Below, piece after piece: positions 46,418-63,155 of a DNA stretch of 64,000 nucleotides. The stretch covers positions 12,490,992 to 12,554,991 of the forward strand of contig OX326958.1 in assembly GCA_946800325.1 (NCBI GenBank), in the 5' to 3' direction. A program made the translations under genes and the position numbers. Source of the DNA: Luzula sylvatica. Its lineage: Eukaryota; Streptophyta; Magnoliopsida; Poales; Juncaceae. Each line of letters begins with the position of its first letter. Within the stretch, counting starts at the first letter, position 1. The notes under the pieces are model-generated. The model did not search any database. It worked only from the letters and a program-made list of their open reading frames with translations, and was not told the origin of the DNA.

Positions 46418-48400
46418 AAATCCTTGATCGTCCTCGATCCATTGGAGTGTAAAAGTTAAACATAAGAGATAATTGCATGAGATTTTGTTGAAGTTATATT
46501 GTTGGTTCAAAAACTAATTTCACAAAGCAAATTGGGTACTCTCATTTCATCATGATTACTAAGAGAAATATAGGTTGATCAAATATAGAATCTATTTCAA
46601 TAAATTTCACAAATTCGAAGAGTTTACTAGAGCAAATGATCTCAACCGAAAAAGATGATTAAACACCATCATTCAACTCTTTTCACTCCACAATTCACAA
46701 GGATTATCATGAAAAAGCATAAGTGAAAACAAATTTTTCCGTTTTGCAAAAATTGTTTCTTAAATGTAATTTGTCACTTTTAAACCGTTCGGTACGTTAG
46801 TACTTGGTTCATCTTCGATTTCTACTAAATTTTCCCTAATTGCGCTCGATTTTTGAACCCCTTTTCTTTCCTTTTTATTATTTTTATTTCTTTTCTTCTT
46901 TTCTTTTATTCTTTTTATTATTTTTTTTTCTTTTGTTCATGGTTGCTTTCAATGGTCCCCATGTGTGTCCTTTGGGATAACAAGTGGTCATGACTCACAC
47001 CACTCATTAATTAGTCAAACCCCATGGATCCGTGCAATCTTTAGCTAACAAGTGGTCATGACTCACAACACTCATTACTTAATCAATCGCACGGACTCGA
47101 CAATCGAAAGCACTTTAATCCGTGATTGTAGAAAACTTTTTCGCATCGACTCTTGATCATGACTCACACCAAGAACCGGCTACTTTGGTTTACTACGATT
47201 CATGCACCCCTTTAGCCAACAAGTGGTCATGACTCACACCACTCATTACTTAATCAAGGTGCATGAGCTCATCGAATCAAGTTTTGAGCGCAAATTGGTT
47301 CCCGTTAGTGTAATTTTGAATTCCCATGAACAGTCGAGATCTTTAAGTGCAAATGGTCAAATTTTAGATTCAAGCAAAACTTACTAAATTGGTTCAAACA
47401 AAACCTTTTTAGAAATTCCAAGTTCAAAATGGGTTTATTTATTGAAAATGGCGTGTCATGTAAATCGAGGATTGATCAAATTGTCAAAAACTCATTAATT
47501 TGTGAAAATATTAATTAGGGCTTGAATCCCCGAAAGAATCTCTTAAAGATCTCAACCAAAATTCTTCAAATATTATGTGAAATAAAAATTTTGAGAGAAA
47601 AAATGGTGGTTCGGTGAAAATTCGTTTAAAAACCAACAATTAATTCAATGAAGTGGAGAAAAATCTTTTAATGCATTTTATGCTTGACTTAATTATTATT
47701 GATGCTTAGGGTTCAAAAATAATGTTAAATATTCGAAAAATTCGATTAGAAGAGGAAACATGCCAGAAACTATTCCGTTATAATGCAGTTCTAAGTCCGT
47801 TACAACGAACATTGAGGTCCGTTACAACGTACTTACTGCGTTATAACGGAGAACTAGCCGTAGCTTATTTTGAAATTTCTGAGCAAGTCCGTTGCAACGG
47901 ACATTGAGGTCAGTTGTAACGGACATAGTTCTGGCAAATTTTGGGAATTTACCGTTGCAACGCAATTTCATGTGTTTTTCGTGTTCGTTGCAACGGTATT
48001 TTTACTTCCGTTGTAACGTAGATATGTCCGTTATAACGGAGTTTGAATGTAGAGGGAACTGCGTTACAACGGAGTGTGTCTCCGTTACAACGGAATATCT
48101 GGCGCCAGCCAGATTTTTAAATTTCTATCTAGTCCGTTATAATGCACATTGAGGTCCGTTACAACGTAGTTCCTAGCAAGATCACAATTTTTCAAATTTT
48201 CCCTGATTTTTAAATTTTTAATTGGGCTCATACAGGTCAAAGATTGTATGTTACCCCCCGACACTTAGAGATTACTTGTCCTCAAGTATAAAAATTGAAA
48301 ATTTCAAAAAGAGGGATAATAGAGAGATACAACCTTTGATGCATGGGCGTGCCTCCCTCGCTAGCGCTCTTGTTTAACGTCTCGAGCTCGACTTGGCCGA
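46418..48400 (-). other. Non-coding 3' region of the Athila-like element
   Basis: Athila elements carry an extra region after integrase, sometimes with an envelope-like frame. None is readable here. Instead there are four copies of a phrase like GTGGTCATGACTCACACCAC (46986, 47050, about 47155 and 47224) and an array of about a dozen GTCCGT-type palindromes (47776-48170). Confidence 0.65.
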
Positions 48401-48405
48401 GCTCA

Positions 48406-49543
48406 TCATTGTGAGGTATCGTTGGGCTCTAAAGCTTGCTCCTCTATCCACCCGGTTTCGAAGTTTGCGTGATAGTGCTTGAGTCGATGGCCGTTCACCT
48501 TGAACGTTTTGTTCGTTTCTTCGCTTCGAATTTCGACAACCCCACATGTAGTCACATTGGTGATCATAAAAGGGCCGATCCATCGGGACCGAAGTTTTCC
48601 GGGGAAAAGCTTAAGACGAGAATTGAATAATAACACTCTTTCCCCCACATGAAAATCTTTCTTTTTAATCATTCGGTCATGGAATCTCTTGGCTTTTGCC
48701 TTGCACAAGCTCGAATTGTCATAGGCCTCTTGCCAGAATTCGTCTAGTTCGAGTAATTGAAGCTTACGCGCCGATGCGTCCTTCGGGTGGTCGAGGGCAA
48801 ATTGCTTGATCGCCCAAAAGGCCTTGTGCTCTAACTCGACCGGTAGATGGCACGCTTTTCCGTACACGAGCTTGAAAGGAGTCATACCTATTGCCGTTTT
48901 GAAAGCGGTACGGTACGCCCAAAGTGCGTCTCCTAGCCGAGTACTCCAATCCTTTCGTGTCGGGTTCAGCACCTTCTCCAAAATAGACTTGATGTCTCGG
49001 TTCGAAAACTCCGCTTGACCGTTCGTTTGAGGATGATATGCCGTGGAGGTTCGATGGCTCACATGGTATTTTTCGAGGAGGCTTTGGAGATATCGATTGC
49101 AAAAATGGGAGCCTCGATCGCTTATTAGTACTCTTGGTATGCCGAATCGTTGAAATATATTTTTCTTCAAAAAATCCACCACCATTTTCGAGTCCGCATG
49201 CTTGGTTGGTACCGCCTCCACCCATTTGGTCACATAATCTACACACAACAAAATGTAAGTAACCAAAAGACGATGGAAATGGGCCCATGAAATCAATGCC
49301 CCAAACATCGAATGGTTCACACACATAGATTGAATTAAGGGGCATTTGATTTCTACGGCTCAAGTTCCCCGTCTTTTGGCAATTTTCACAATCTTTCACA
49401 AAGTTCGCAACGTCTTTATGCAAGGTTGGCCAATAAAATCCACATTCTTGTACCTTGTGTGTGGTACGTGCGATACCGAAATGTCCACCATATTGTAATG
49501 TATGACAAAAAGAAAGAATAGATTGCACCTCACTTTGGTGCAC
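48406..49543 (-). pseudogene. Ty3/Gypsy integrase
   Basis: The N-terminal zinc-binding region (HFGIARTTHKV...CENCQ) leads into the core: WGIDFMGPF (first Asp), then after a frame change near 49255, LISDRGSHF (second Asp) and [12 protein letters not shown] (Glu). Further on come [37 protein letters not shown] and IGPFMI, the usual C-terminal region. All three catalytic residues are present, but the frame change breaks the protein. A stop at about 49606 precedes the domain. Confidence 0.92.
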
Positions 49544-49546
49544 ACA

Positions 49547-50060
49547 TTTTTGAATTACTTGATCGGCGCAAATGCGAAATAAGATCGGGTCCTCCCAAAC
49601 GTAGAATCATGCGTTACTTTTCATCTTATCGCGTTGCGCCTTGGAGAAGCTCGGGGGAAATTTCTTCGTGACGATGTAATTTGCTAGGTCGGCGTACCAT
49701 GGCGCTTCGACTTGGGTCGCGAGAACGTGTTCCTCGGGGAATTCCTAGCGAATCGGAACGAGATCTTCGATCTTCAATGGAAGCCGACTCAAATGATCCG
49801 CTACGAGTTTCTCGCATCCCTTTTTGTCCTTGATCTCGAGGTCGAATTCTTGAAGCAAAAGGATCCATCGAAGCAATCTCAGTTTGCACTCCTTCTTCTT
49901 CATCAAATGTCTCAACGCGCCATGGTCCGAGAAGACTATCACCTTCGTACCTAAAAGATAAGAGCAAAATTTCTCCAATGCAAACACAATTGCGAGGAGT
50001 TCCTTCTCGGTGGTGGTGTAGTTTCGTTGGGCATTGTCGAGAAACCTCGAGGCGTAGGCA
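49547..50060 (-). pseudogene. RNase H C-terminal part and linker
   Basis: An open frame with [20 protein letters not shown] and [13 protein letters not shown]...[10 protein letters not shown] matches the end of the gypsy RNase H and the linker to integrase. A stop follows at about 49747 after LVPIR, and the frame then remains readable to a second stop near 49606. Separated from the RT segment by a frameshift near 50060. Confidence 0.85.
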
Positions 50061-50703
50061 TGACGTGCGGGTCCTTTCCTTCTCTTTGGCCGAGTACAGC
50101 CCCCACACTCGTGTCACTAGCATCGCACATTATTTCGAAAGGGAGCTCCCAATTTGGCGACTTGATGATTGGCGCGGAGCAAAGCCTTCCCTTGAGATTG
50201 TCGAAAGCCTCCTTGCACTTTGCGTCGAACTCGAATTTTATATCTTTTTGGAGAAGTTGGCACATCGGTTGCGAGATTTTCGAGAAATCTTTGATGAAGC
50301 GCCTATAGAATCCCGCATGGCCGAGAAAGGATCGCACGTCTTTCACCGTCTTTGGATACGGAAGCATCTTGATTACGTCGATTTTTGCCTTGTCGACTTC
50401 CATTCCCTTCTCCGAGATCAAATGACCTAGTACAATTCCATTGCTCACCATGAAGTGGCATTTCTCATAGTTCAAAACAAGGTTAGCTTCGATGCACTTT
50501 TCGAGTATTTGTGACAAGTGGCTTAAACATGATTCGAATGAGTCACCAAACACCGAAAAGTCATCCATAAAGACTTCTATGAATTTGGAAATATCATCGG
50601 AGAAAATAGAAAGCATACACCTTTGGAAAGTACCCGGAGCATTACATAACCCGAATGTCATACGTCGGTACGCGAAGGTACAAAATGGGCACGTGAATGT
50701 GGT
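50060..50703 (-). pseudogene. Reverse transcriptase catalytic part and RNase H start
   Basis: Contains FGLCNAPGTFQRCM, FMDDFSVF (catalytic Asp pair at about 50560-50568), VLGHLISEKGMEVD, VRSFLGHAGFYRRFIKDFS, and the RNase H start [14 protein letters not shown]. One in-frame TAG at about 50710-50712, where a Lys codon is expected after PEDQE, separates it from the upstream half. Confidence 0.92.
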
Positions 50704-52000
50704 CTACTCTTGATCTTCGGGTACGATCGGTATTTGAAAGTAGCCCGAGAATCCATCGAGGAAGCAATAAAATGGATTTCCCGCGAGTCTTTCTAGCATT
50801 TGATCGATGAATGGAAGCGAGAAGTGGTCTTTTTTCGTCACCTTATTAAGCTTTCGGTAATCGATGCAAACCCGCCACCCATTTTGAACTCGAGTTGGTA
50901 CTTGATCGCCTTCATCGTTCTCAACAATCGTAATCCCCGTTTTCTTCGGTACCACGTGTATGGGCGAAACCCATTTCGAGTCGGTAATGGGGTAAATGAT
51001 CCCCGCATCCAACAACTTGATCACCTCTTTTTTCACTACTTCCATCATGGGCGGATTGAGCCGCCTTTGCGGTTCGTGCGATGGTTTTGCTCCGTCCTCG
51101 AGAAGGATTCGGTGTGTGCACATGGAGGGAGAGATGCCTGGAATGTCGGAGAGTATCCACCCGAAAGCATTCTTATTCCTTTTGAGCACTTCGAGGAGTT
51201 TTTCTTCTTGCTCCCTTGGTAGATTCGAGGCGATTATCACCGGCAAAGTCTCCGCTTCATCCAAAAATACGTATTTTAGTCCAAAAGGTAGTGATTTTAG
51301 ATCTAACCTTGGAGCTTGTTCGGTGGAAGGTGGAGTTCTCTTCATTGGAATTTCGAGGTCTCCTAGAAAGAGTGCTTGAACTATGCTTTGTTCTTCTTCC
51401 AACTCCGGCTCGATCCCGAATATAGGATCGTCACATCCTTCAAATTCTTCGAATGAGTTATCCACGACCTCTTGCACACAATCGTCGATCACGTCCAAAG
51501 CGCTCAAGTTGAGTGTACCTACAATGAGTTCTTTTAGTTTGTCAAAAATATTGAATTTAATCACCTCATCATCGAACTCCATCGTGAGTTCTCCCGCGTG
51601 TACATCGATCTTTGTGCGTGCCGTCTTCAAAAATGGCCGTCCAAGGAGAATCGGGGTTGAATCACTACTCCCCTCATTCATGTCCAACACGTAGAAGTCC
51701 GCGGGGAATAGCAACCCATTAACGGTTACTAACACGTCCTCAATCACCCCAACCGGTCGAGTCGTGGACCGATCGGCCAATTGAATCACAACTTGAGTAT
51801 CATCTAGGGGGCCTAGATCTAGAGCCTTGAATATCGAGTATGGCATCACATTTATTGAAGCGCCCAAATCAAGCATGCATTTCGGCAATTCATGTTGCCC
51901 GATTTTGCATGGAATGGCAAACACCCTGGATCCTTGTGTTTTTGGGGGAGTCTCAAAATTGCCGAAACGCTTTCCCCCACACTTACCAATTCGTCCCCTT
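50704..52000 (-). pseudogene. Protease and N-terminal half of reverse transcriptase
   Basis: Protease motif LDLGASINVMPYS (catalytic Asp codon near 51870) with the flap-side GRPFLKTA. RT follows with HRILLEDGAKPSHEPQRR, KKEVIKLLDAGIIYPI, VPKKTG, RVCIDYRKLNKVTKKDHFSL, LPFIDQMLERLAG and FLDGFSGYFQI (catalytic Asp). These phrases match the Athila lineage closely. The frame is open over about 430 codons, then stops at 50704. Confidence 0.92.
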
Positions 52001-53435
52001 TTGGTTTCATCTTGTTCGTGCATAAGTCCTTGAGATATTTTGCCAATCGCGGTACCTCTTTGATAGCTTCGAGTAAAGGAATGTTTACCTCTACCTTTTT
52101 CAAGATAGCGAGCACGTCGGTATTTGATTCGACCGGTTTGGGGAGGCGCCTCGGGAAGGACGGCTTGACTTGAACCACTATCTCGGGCTCCCTTGCTCGG
52201 ATCGGAATTTCTTGGCTCGTTGAAGCTTGGGTTGATATTTCCTCTTGGACTGGTACCTCCAATTCTTTCTCTTCTTCCACCTCCTTTGCTTTCTTTGAGC
52301 TCGTACCTATTTCCTTACCGCTTCGAAGCGATATTGCATTCACGTGCCTTTGTTCGAGTGGTGCTAGAGGTTGAGATTGTAATCGAGATGAACCTTGAGT
52401 TTCGAGAACATTGACTCGAGTAGCTATTTGATTCAATTGGGTCTCCAAATTCCCCACATGGCGATTCATGTTTGAGATTTCGTGCTTAAAGTCTTGCTTC
52501 AATTCTTGCTTCATCGACTCCATGTTTTTGTTTACCCCTCCGATTTCTTGCTTCAACATACTCATCATTCCCTCCATTATCATCTTGAGATCTTGATTTG
52601 GGTCTTGATTTGGAAGCGATTTTTGAACCGTTTGAGTCGCATTCGGGTGTTGGTACGTGGCCAGTTTTGCAACCGCTTGTCGATATGAATCGGGTTGAGC
52701 ATTGTTGGGGTTCGACCAACTAAAGTTGGGATGGTTTCGGAGATTCGGGTTATACGAGTTCGAGGCGTCGAATTTCTTGTAAACGGCGTTTGCATCTTCG
52801 ATCACACTCGGGCACTCATCGGTGTGGTGGGTATTTGCGAGGCAAACCCCACATGTTTTCGTTTCCTCCTTACCCAGAGCCTTCATGATGATCTCGAGCT
52901 TGTTGTTAAGCATGTCGACATTGAGGTCGCTACACGCATTAACTCGGTTTTCAACATTCCACCTCGATTGAGAATTGGTTCCCATCACTTCGAGTAGCTT
53001 CTTAATCTCTTCGAGATCTTTGTTTGCGATACTTCCCCCCGCGGATGCGTTGAGGAATTGACTCTCGGTGTAACCAAGCCCTTGTATGAATTGCTCGTAT
53101 AGGTAATGGACCGCGACATTGTGGCTTGGACATTCCTCCATCAATCGGTTGAATCGATCGTAATACTCGTGGAGAGCCTCGTTTGGCTTTTGCGTGATTG
53201 CTAGAAGTTCTCGCCTAATTGCCGCCAATGTCGAATGTGAATAGTATTTCTCCTTGAAACGCCTAGCCACCTCATTGAAATTGAGGGGTCCTCGTAGGTT
53301 GTAGAACCAATCTTTCTGCCCTTCACCTAGCGAATAAGGAAAAATAAGAAGTAGAATATCGTTAAATGCCTCATAATTTGCATAAATGTTTAGTTGAATC
53401 TTAAAATCTTTCAAATGCTTGTGTGGTTTTCAGGG
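51960..53435 (-). pseudogene. Athila-like gag, N-terminally truncated
   Basis: About 490 codons are open. The gag capsid-like region reads FPYSLGEGQKDWFYNL, FKEKYYSHSTLAAIRREL and NEALHEYYDRFNRLMEECP. A zinc knuckle of form CX2CX4HX4C (CGVCLANTHHTDEC) lies near residue 185. A coiled region follows (MLKQEIGGVNKNMESMKQEL). The frame shifts near 51960 into protease. The N-terminus is lost at the junction with duplicated copia DNA. Confidence 0.88.
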
Positions 53436-53538
53436 TGCCAAGGGGCCAGTTCGTTCGAACTGACTGGTCCGATTCGTTCCGGATGGACCGGGGGTACGGG
53501 GATGCGACCGGGGGTCTTGAAAGACATGGATAGGTTCG
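53435..53538. other. Duplication-junction filler with TCGA-core palindromes
   Basis: About 100 bp between the truncated gag and the start of the repeated copia flank. It contains CAGTTCGT-TCGA-ACTGAC and GGTTCGT-TCGA-ACGAACC palindromes and a CCGGGGGT-rich segment. It is absent left of 41047, so it may be the original upstream sequence of the duplicated unit. Confidence 0.5.
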
Positions 53539-57455
<3,917 letters not shown>

Positions 57456-58573
57456 CGTGTTTTAATATGTCGTTGTAAAAACCCCGAACAATCAACAAAA
57501 TTTGTAATATATGTTTGTACAGTGGCAAATGTATAGATTCGTTCCATGGGGAGCAATTGCGTCAAAGATTTAATCAAAACTAGACAAAAATTAACAAGAA
57601 TGAATCACAGGAAATAGTCCGTTATAACGGAAAGAGAGTCCGTTACAACGGAGATTAGGGTAATTGTTAACGCAAGGATTGATATGAAGGTCCGTTACAA
57701 TGGAGGTAATTTCGTTACAACGAAAGTGGTAGTCCGTTGTAACAGAAACAAGTAGCGTTATAACGGATTGGTTGATCCGTTACAACGAACTAGTATGTCC
57801 ATTACAACGCACTAGTATGAGTGCTACTAAATGCTTTTCCTCACTGGTCCGTTACAACGGAATTAAGGTGCGTTACAACGGAGTACCAACAGACTGAAAG
57901 TCAGGTACAAACCGAAAGGTCCGTTGTAACGCAATTTATGTCCGTTATAATGGAACTTGTTTTGGATTTCGAAGTTGTAATTTGAATTGAGGATTGAATT
58001 AAGGGTTTGTTTTGAGATTCAAATTGAAAAGTAATTAAACTAAGTAACATGCATTAAGATCACACAAACAAACAAAGAAGATTTCGAAGGCAAAGATTCA
58101 TTAAACCACAAATTCTTTATACAAATCCAATTCAATTAAAACTACAAGAATTACAAGAAAGGAAAGAAAACACCTAGAGAGATGAAGTGAGCTTCGAGTC
58201 TCGTCTTGGATGCCTTCCTCGTTGCCTTGAGATGCTAGTGAGCTAGACACCTCGCACAACTCGTTCCTTTTGTACCAATCCACTCGCCAATCGAAGTGAG
58301 CTCCGTACCGGTTGAGTGAACTTCGAGATTTGCAAAGGATTAATTGGAAGGAAGCTCCCGATCAAGTTAGAGTAAGCTCGATTCTTTGCTTGTGCGGATT
58401 CGGCAGAAGGAAGCTCTAACCAAATCCCCACAACTCGATCTTCGTCGAAGTGTAGACCAATTCACCGAATGAAGTGAGCTTCTATTCGGTGATCGATCTT
58501 AGAGAATTATCGTTCGATTTGCAATTCTAGCGTGTTCTTGAAAGTTTCTTGGACTTGTTAAGAGAGGGAGAGG

Positions 58574-58643
<70 letters not shown>

Positions 58644-59106
58644 AAAAAGGGTAAAAATGCGTCCCAAACTCGTGGCCATTTTGGTCCCAATTATAGCACT
58701 CACGGAGTCTTCTTATTGGCCACGAGTTGGTGGAGAGGATTGAGGTTAATGAGGTAATTTTCACCAAAGGTAGGTGGGAAGGATAAGGGCTAAGGATTGA
58801 GTGGTTTTCGTGTAGACTTTTGTGTAAGTTTGTATCATGATAATTGTTTGCCTCCCGTCTCATTCATGTACCGAATTTATCGGTATAATATATCGTTTTC
58901 ACTCCTCTTGACGTGTTGGAGACAACTACACTCTCCAAATTTCCAGAAATTCCTTCTAATTCATGTGATTAAACAATAAAATACACTTAGTGAAGAAATA
59001 TTCATGTTATCTCAAATATGATTAATAACGAATATATAATTGTTCTTCACAAGGGCTAAAATCCCCAAATTAAGCATTAAATTTGTATCTTATTTGACTC
59101 ACATCA
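57456..59106 (-). mobile_element. Athila-like solo LTR (second copy)
   Basis: 1651 bp, aligning with 44785-46403. The right end CTCACATCA is intact and followed by the TSD AGAGT (59107-59111) and resumed copia sequence. The left end is trimmed by the 41-bp deletion. It retains about 35 bp at 58388-58430 that the first LTR lacks. The palindrome cluster lies at 57617-57960 and a GA run at about 58575-58642. No internal region adjoins it. Confidence 0.88.
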
Positions 59107-59111
59107 AGAGT

Positions 59112-60777
59112 TGTACCAACGGCAGTTTCCAAACAGGTAGCACGACTTTCGATCATGAAGTGTGTACGTGTTTTGCTTAAACGAAAACACGGTTATGTGG
59201 AAAGGTTCCTCACATCCAATGGTTTACGATTCTATTTACGGAGGCGAGTATATTGCGGTTATTAATCGTAAAAGGAAGCGGTATGGATCAAGGATACATG
59301 ACCAAACTCGAAGTAGTCACGGGTTATCGGATTTATGGTTGTGTATTGCGTGGTCGCAATAGTACAATCCAAAATGTCGAGGTCACACCCGCTTTTAGTC
59401 AATACTCATAAAATTTCATTTGATCCATGAAATTTTATGAAAGATGTGATCGTAGGTATATGGAAGTGTTCCAAACTTTACGAAGATTAACACTAGCGGT
59501 AACGTAGCGGACCCGTTTAAAAAATCGCTCTCTCTAGTCACGCGTGACTGTCATGCGATGACTATGGGTATGGAGATACCTAGAGGATGAAGAAGAGAGT
59601 AGAGTGTAGTTATCTAATACGATAGTCCTCGCAGGTTATGGGTATGGAAATACCCATAGGTAGACGATGTATCACCCAAATACTTAATCCATATGAATGC
59701 ATCCCTTTAAAAAATTTGTTTACTTAAATTAATATGCATTCATCTTATATGAAAACTGTGTGCGGGTTGTGTAATATGATTACATGAACCCTGATTTGGG
59801 CTTGTGTGGACGTCGGCATAATACGTGATTACGTGCAGTGAAATCGTCACACTTAAAATTTCATTTCTAAACATACCTAGTCGCAGGTCAGTTTGCTTAA
59901 GAGAGAAGCACATCTATTATCCGATAATAGACTGAACGCGTACACTAGTACGTTAGCCGAGGAGATGATTATGTTTTGCTAATCATGGGACAAGGTGCTT
60001 GTCAAATCGGGAACGTAGATATATGCTAGGTGACTTATATTGGATATGACCAAAGCTGCGAGACCATGACATGGTTTAGTCATTATGAATGGACTCGCAA
60101 CGAGTAGGGTATTAGGTTCTTCACACTTGAGGGGACCATTGATTGAGTTACGTGCGTAACACAATGCTTTGATATGATCTTACGCCTGCCATAAATGGGG
60201 GCCAAAACGGTCATCATTGGGTATTGTTCGAAACACCGAATTCAATATGAGTCTCCAAGATAGTAATTGTTTATTCTGAAAGGAAGAGATATCTCTTAGG
60301 CACCGCTCGATGAGTTGATTAATGAAAATTGTGGCCACAGTCAATGATATTAACGGTTAATATCGATTGAAATTGTTAACTCAATTCGGAATCGGGGAAT
60401 AAGTGTAATTAATCAAAACATAAGGATGACTATTACCATGCCTTTTGATTAACGTATATCGCTAACAAGAGAACTAATAACCGTTATTCGAGATAGGCAC
60501 AATGATCACAATCATTTTTCGTTTTAACATGGGTAGCCATGATGGAGAGACTAGATCCCGTTCATGGGCTTGTAATGCTTGACAGCTTACTGCCATCGTT
60601 AAACAAACCTACACGGTCACATAACGAGTCATACTATGTCGGACTTGATTGCAAGTATTGGCACATAGGATGTGCATTGGCTTTACCGTATATTATACGC
60701 GGGTTGTATTCTCTACTATAGTGTATATGTGATATACATGAGTACCTTTTAATTAGATCTGAAACTGAGTAGGAGAC
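59112..60777 (+). pseudogene. Copia RNase H end and 3' non-coding region
   Basis: Sequence resumes exactly where copia was interrupted at 44766 (TACCAACGGCAGTTTCC). Fragments include a decayed RNase H tail with NVADPF (59501-59518). A polypurine tract GAAACTGAGTAGGAGAC lies just before 60778. Equivalent to about 15335-17005 in the sister element. Confidence 0.75.
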
Positions 60778-61889
60778 TTAAGGAAATACAATTTTGGATC
60801 AACGATAAAATAATACGTATAAGGACAAACGAACGCACGCGTTCGTGGACATAAATAATGTGTATATTAGATGCACATATGTATATTGGATATACATAGT
60901 TAAATTGATAAGAAACGGTTTTATTAAGAAAACCAAAAAATTTAGTTTAAACAGTTTTAGTAAAGCTGGCATAACTTTTAGATAAGAACTCCAATTTGAA
61001 TGGTTCAAATTGGGTTGATTATGTCATAAGATTATCTAGAACTTTCATGAATAAATATATTTCATGAGCGATTTATCAATTTCGTTTTAATGGAATACCG
61101 AAAGGATGCGACAATTTGACATACAGTTAGTAAAACCATCATAACTTTCGTATCCGAACTCTAATTGGGCTGGACCAAATTGGGTTGGAAATATAATAAG
61201 ATTATCTACAACTTTCGGGAAGGTTCGAAGTCGGTTGGAACGATTTAACAATTTTGTTTCAACAGAATACTGAAATGGTGCATGCAGTTTTATATTTGAA
61301 AAGGTGTATAATAGTTATACAAACATTTTGGCCCATCCTTATCCTATGTAGTATATATAGGATGTTTCTCTCTCCTCTAATAAGTTATACCTGAATCTAA
61401 TTCAAATTAGACTAACTGAGATTCAGTCTAAGAAGTCCAATCCAGTCAATCATTCTATCAAACGCGATCAAGCAAGTTCGCCGGTGCATCGTCTAGGCAG
61501 GTGCATCCGCGACCGAGGTGCTACGACTCACGGTGGATACGAGTAGAGGAGTGTGTGTTTTGTAGCTCTTTGTTTGTGATCAAACCGGGGAAGTAAACGA
61601 GTAAAAGGTTGTGGAAGTGCGTGGGCGTGGGACGCACGAATACAACCGGAGACGTGTCAAGACGGTGGGAGACGTGTGGTATGGGACGCTTGGGCTAGTC
61701 ACCAACGTGACACCGGAGAAGAGAAGGACGTGAGCAATCAACCCTTTGTGTGTGATCAATTTCACACCGATAATCGTCTATCAATCTATGCATCGTACCC
61801 TCGAAGTCGAGGCGTGATCTCGGGTTTTGGGAACCGAACCGGGCCTTCATATCCGCTGCGCGGGCCCGGGGTCGGATCGATTCCCAACA
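60778..61889 (+). repeat. 3' LTR of the second copia element
   Basis: It starts TTAAGGAAATAC (first G changed to T) and ends GATTCCCAACA, 1112 bp. It contains the 172-bp module (phase marks near 60987 and 61157) and the GC-rich terminal block. The next five bases, AGTTT, would be the TSD, but the 5' end needed to check this is missing. Confidence 0.85.
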
Positions 61890-62975
61890 AGTTTTTTGAG
61901 AGTTTAAGTTCAGTGTTTTTTTCAGAATTTAATTTGAGAGTTTTGGGAGTTTAAAAAATAAGATTTTGTGTTTAGAGTTAATGAGGTGCATGTACGCCAT
62001 GTACCATGAGGCATATAAATAGGTGTATGTTTGTTGTAAGAAACAAGCAAAATCAATAAAGAAATAAGATATTTAGTTCTCTCTTCTTCCTCTATTCTAA
62101 CCATTTTTCTACAAATAATCCAACAAACTAGTATCAGAGCGACGCTTGTGAGAATATTATGTCGAATTCGAGTTTTCCTTTCAATTCCCTCGGCTTACGA
62201 AAGAAAATTATGCGAATTGGTGTATCATGTTGAAGATTTTGCTTGGTTGTCACGAATGTTGGGATGTCGTCGAGAAAGGCCACACCGAGTATGAAAAAGA
62301 GACTGTGCTAACAACTGTCCAAAATAAAACTTTGTATAAGAGTCGAAAAAGGATTCACAAGCGCTCACAGTCATTCATCAATGATCAGATGAATCGATGT
62401 TTGAAAGAATGGCTAATGCGGTGACTTCTAAGGAAGCATGGAAGATTTTACAAAACTCTAACCAAGGAGAGGATAAAGTTAAGAAGATGCATCTTCGAAG
62501 GCTAAGAAGTGAACTTGAAGGTTTGCGGATGCAAGAGTCCGAATCTGTTGCAAATTTCTTCTCGAGGGTTATGACCATAGTAAATCAAATGAAGCGATAG
62601 GGAGGAAAGTTTGAAGATGATTGGGTCATTAAGAAGGTTCTTCGCTCGTTACATACGAAGTTCAAGCATGTGGTGGTATTTATTGAGGAGTCTAAAGACT
62701 TACCGACCGAACAGGCCCAAGAACTTGTGGGCGCTTGCTGAACTTGTGGGCTCTCTGCAGGCCAATGAAGAGAGAATCAACAAGAAAAGGAAGAACCGAC
62801 CGAACAAGTTTTCTCCACGATGATTCTCTCAAAGAGAAAGTAGGTGATCATGAAATGAGTCAAAGTGGAAGAGGACGAGGACGAGGACGAGAACGTGGCC
62901 AAGGAAGAGGTCGAGAAATAGGAAGAGGGAGAGGAAGGGGAAGAGGTAAATACAACCCATCTCATATATTATTAT
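61890..62975 (+). mobile_element. Another copia-type element, 5' part only
   Basis: Position 61890-62125 is the 3' part of an LTR: a TATAAATAG box near 62014, CAATAAAG sequences, and the end CCAACA. A primer site TAGTATCAGAGC (62129-62140, one change from the initiator-Met form) follows. Then comes a gag, and the element stops after the Arg-Gly-rich region. The copia 3' LTR at 60778-61889 appears inserted in its LTR. The LTR start is not in view. Confidence 0.75.
62161..62975 (+). pseudogene. Copia gag (retrotran_gag / UBN2-type) with Arg-Gly-rich tail
   Basis: Broken frames read WDVVEKGHTEYEKE, TSKEAWKILQNSNQGEDKVK, LRSELEGLRMQESESVANFF, VMTIVNQMKR then a stop, KKVLRSLHTKFKHVVVFIEESKDL and VGSLQANEERINKK. 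This is the classic gag series of plant copia elements. The tail 62850-62955 is a run of GRGRGRER repeats, as before a zinc knuckle. At least two frame changes and one stop. The zinc knuckle and everything downstream are missing. Confidence 0.88.
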
Positions 62976-63155
62976 AGAGAGAAAATAGAGAGAGAAAATT
63001 ATGTGAAAAAATAGAGTAATTAAGAAGTGTACAAAACAATTCGACCCTTATCTCAAAAATTGTATCTATCTAATATTGTGTGTGCACCATTTGGTTCCTT
63101 GTATCTATCCATTTATTGGTGTGTATCCTTTTGGAAATGTCTATCTTTGTCCAAT
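62976..63155. other. Short stretch without recognisable feature
   Basis: GA-rich then mixed sequence between the gag remnant and the CACTA terminus. Confidence 0.4.

Larger units (their letters stand above)
46404..53435 (-). mobile_element. Internal region of an Athila-like Ty3/Gypsy retrotransposon, 5'-truncated
   Basis: On the minus strand the order is gag, protease, RT, RNase H, integrase, a 2-kb non-coding 3' region, then the purine tract and 3' LTR. The protease-RT sequence style and the long LTRs point to the Athila lineage. The internal region stops inside the gag gene at about 53435, where copia-derived sequence begins. The 5' leader and primer site are missing. Confidence 0.9.

Noticed and set aside
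50800..51379. Overlapping plus-strand frames opposite the Athila pol
   Set aside because: Shadows of the minus-strand protease/RT gene, which shows ordered catalytic motifs.
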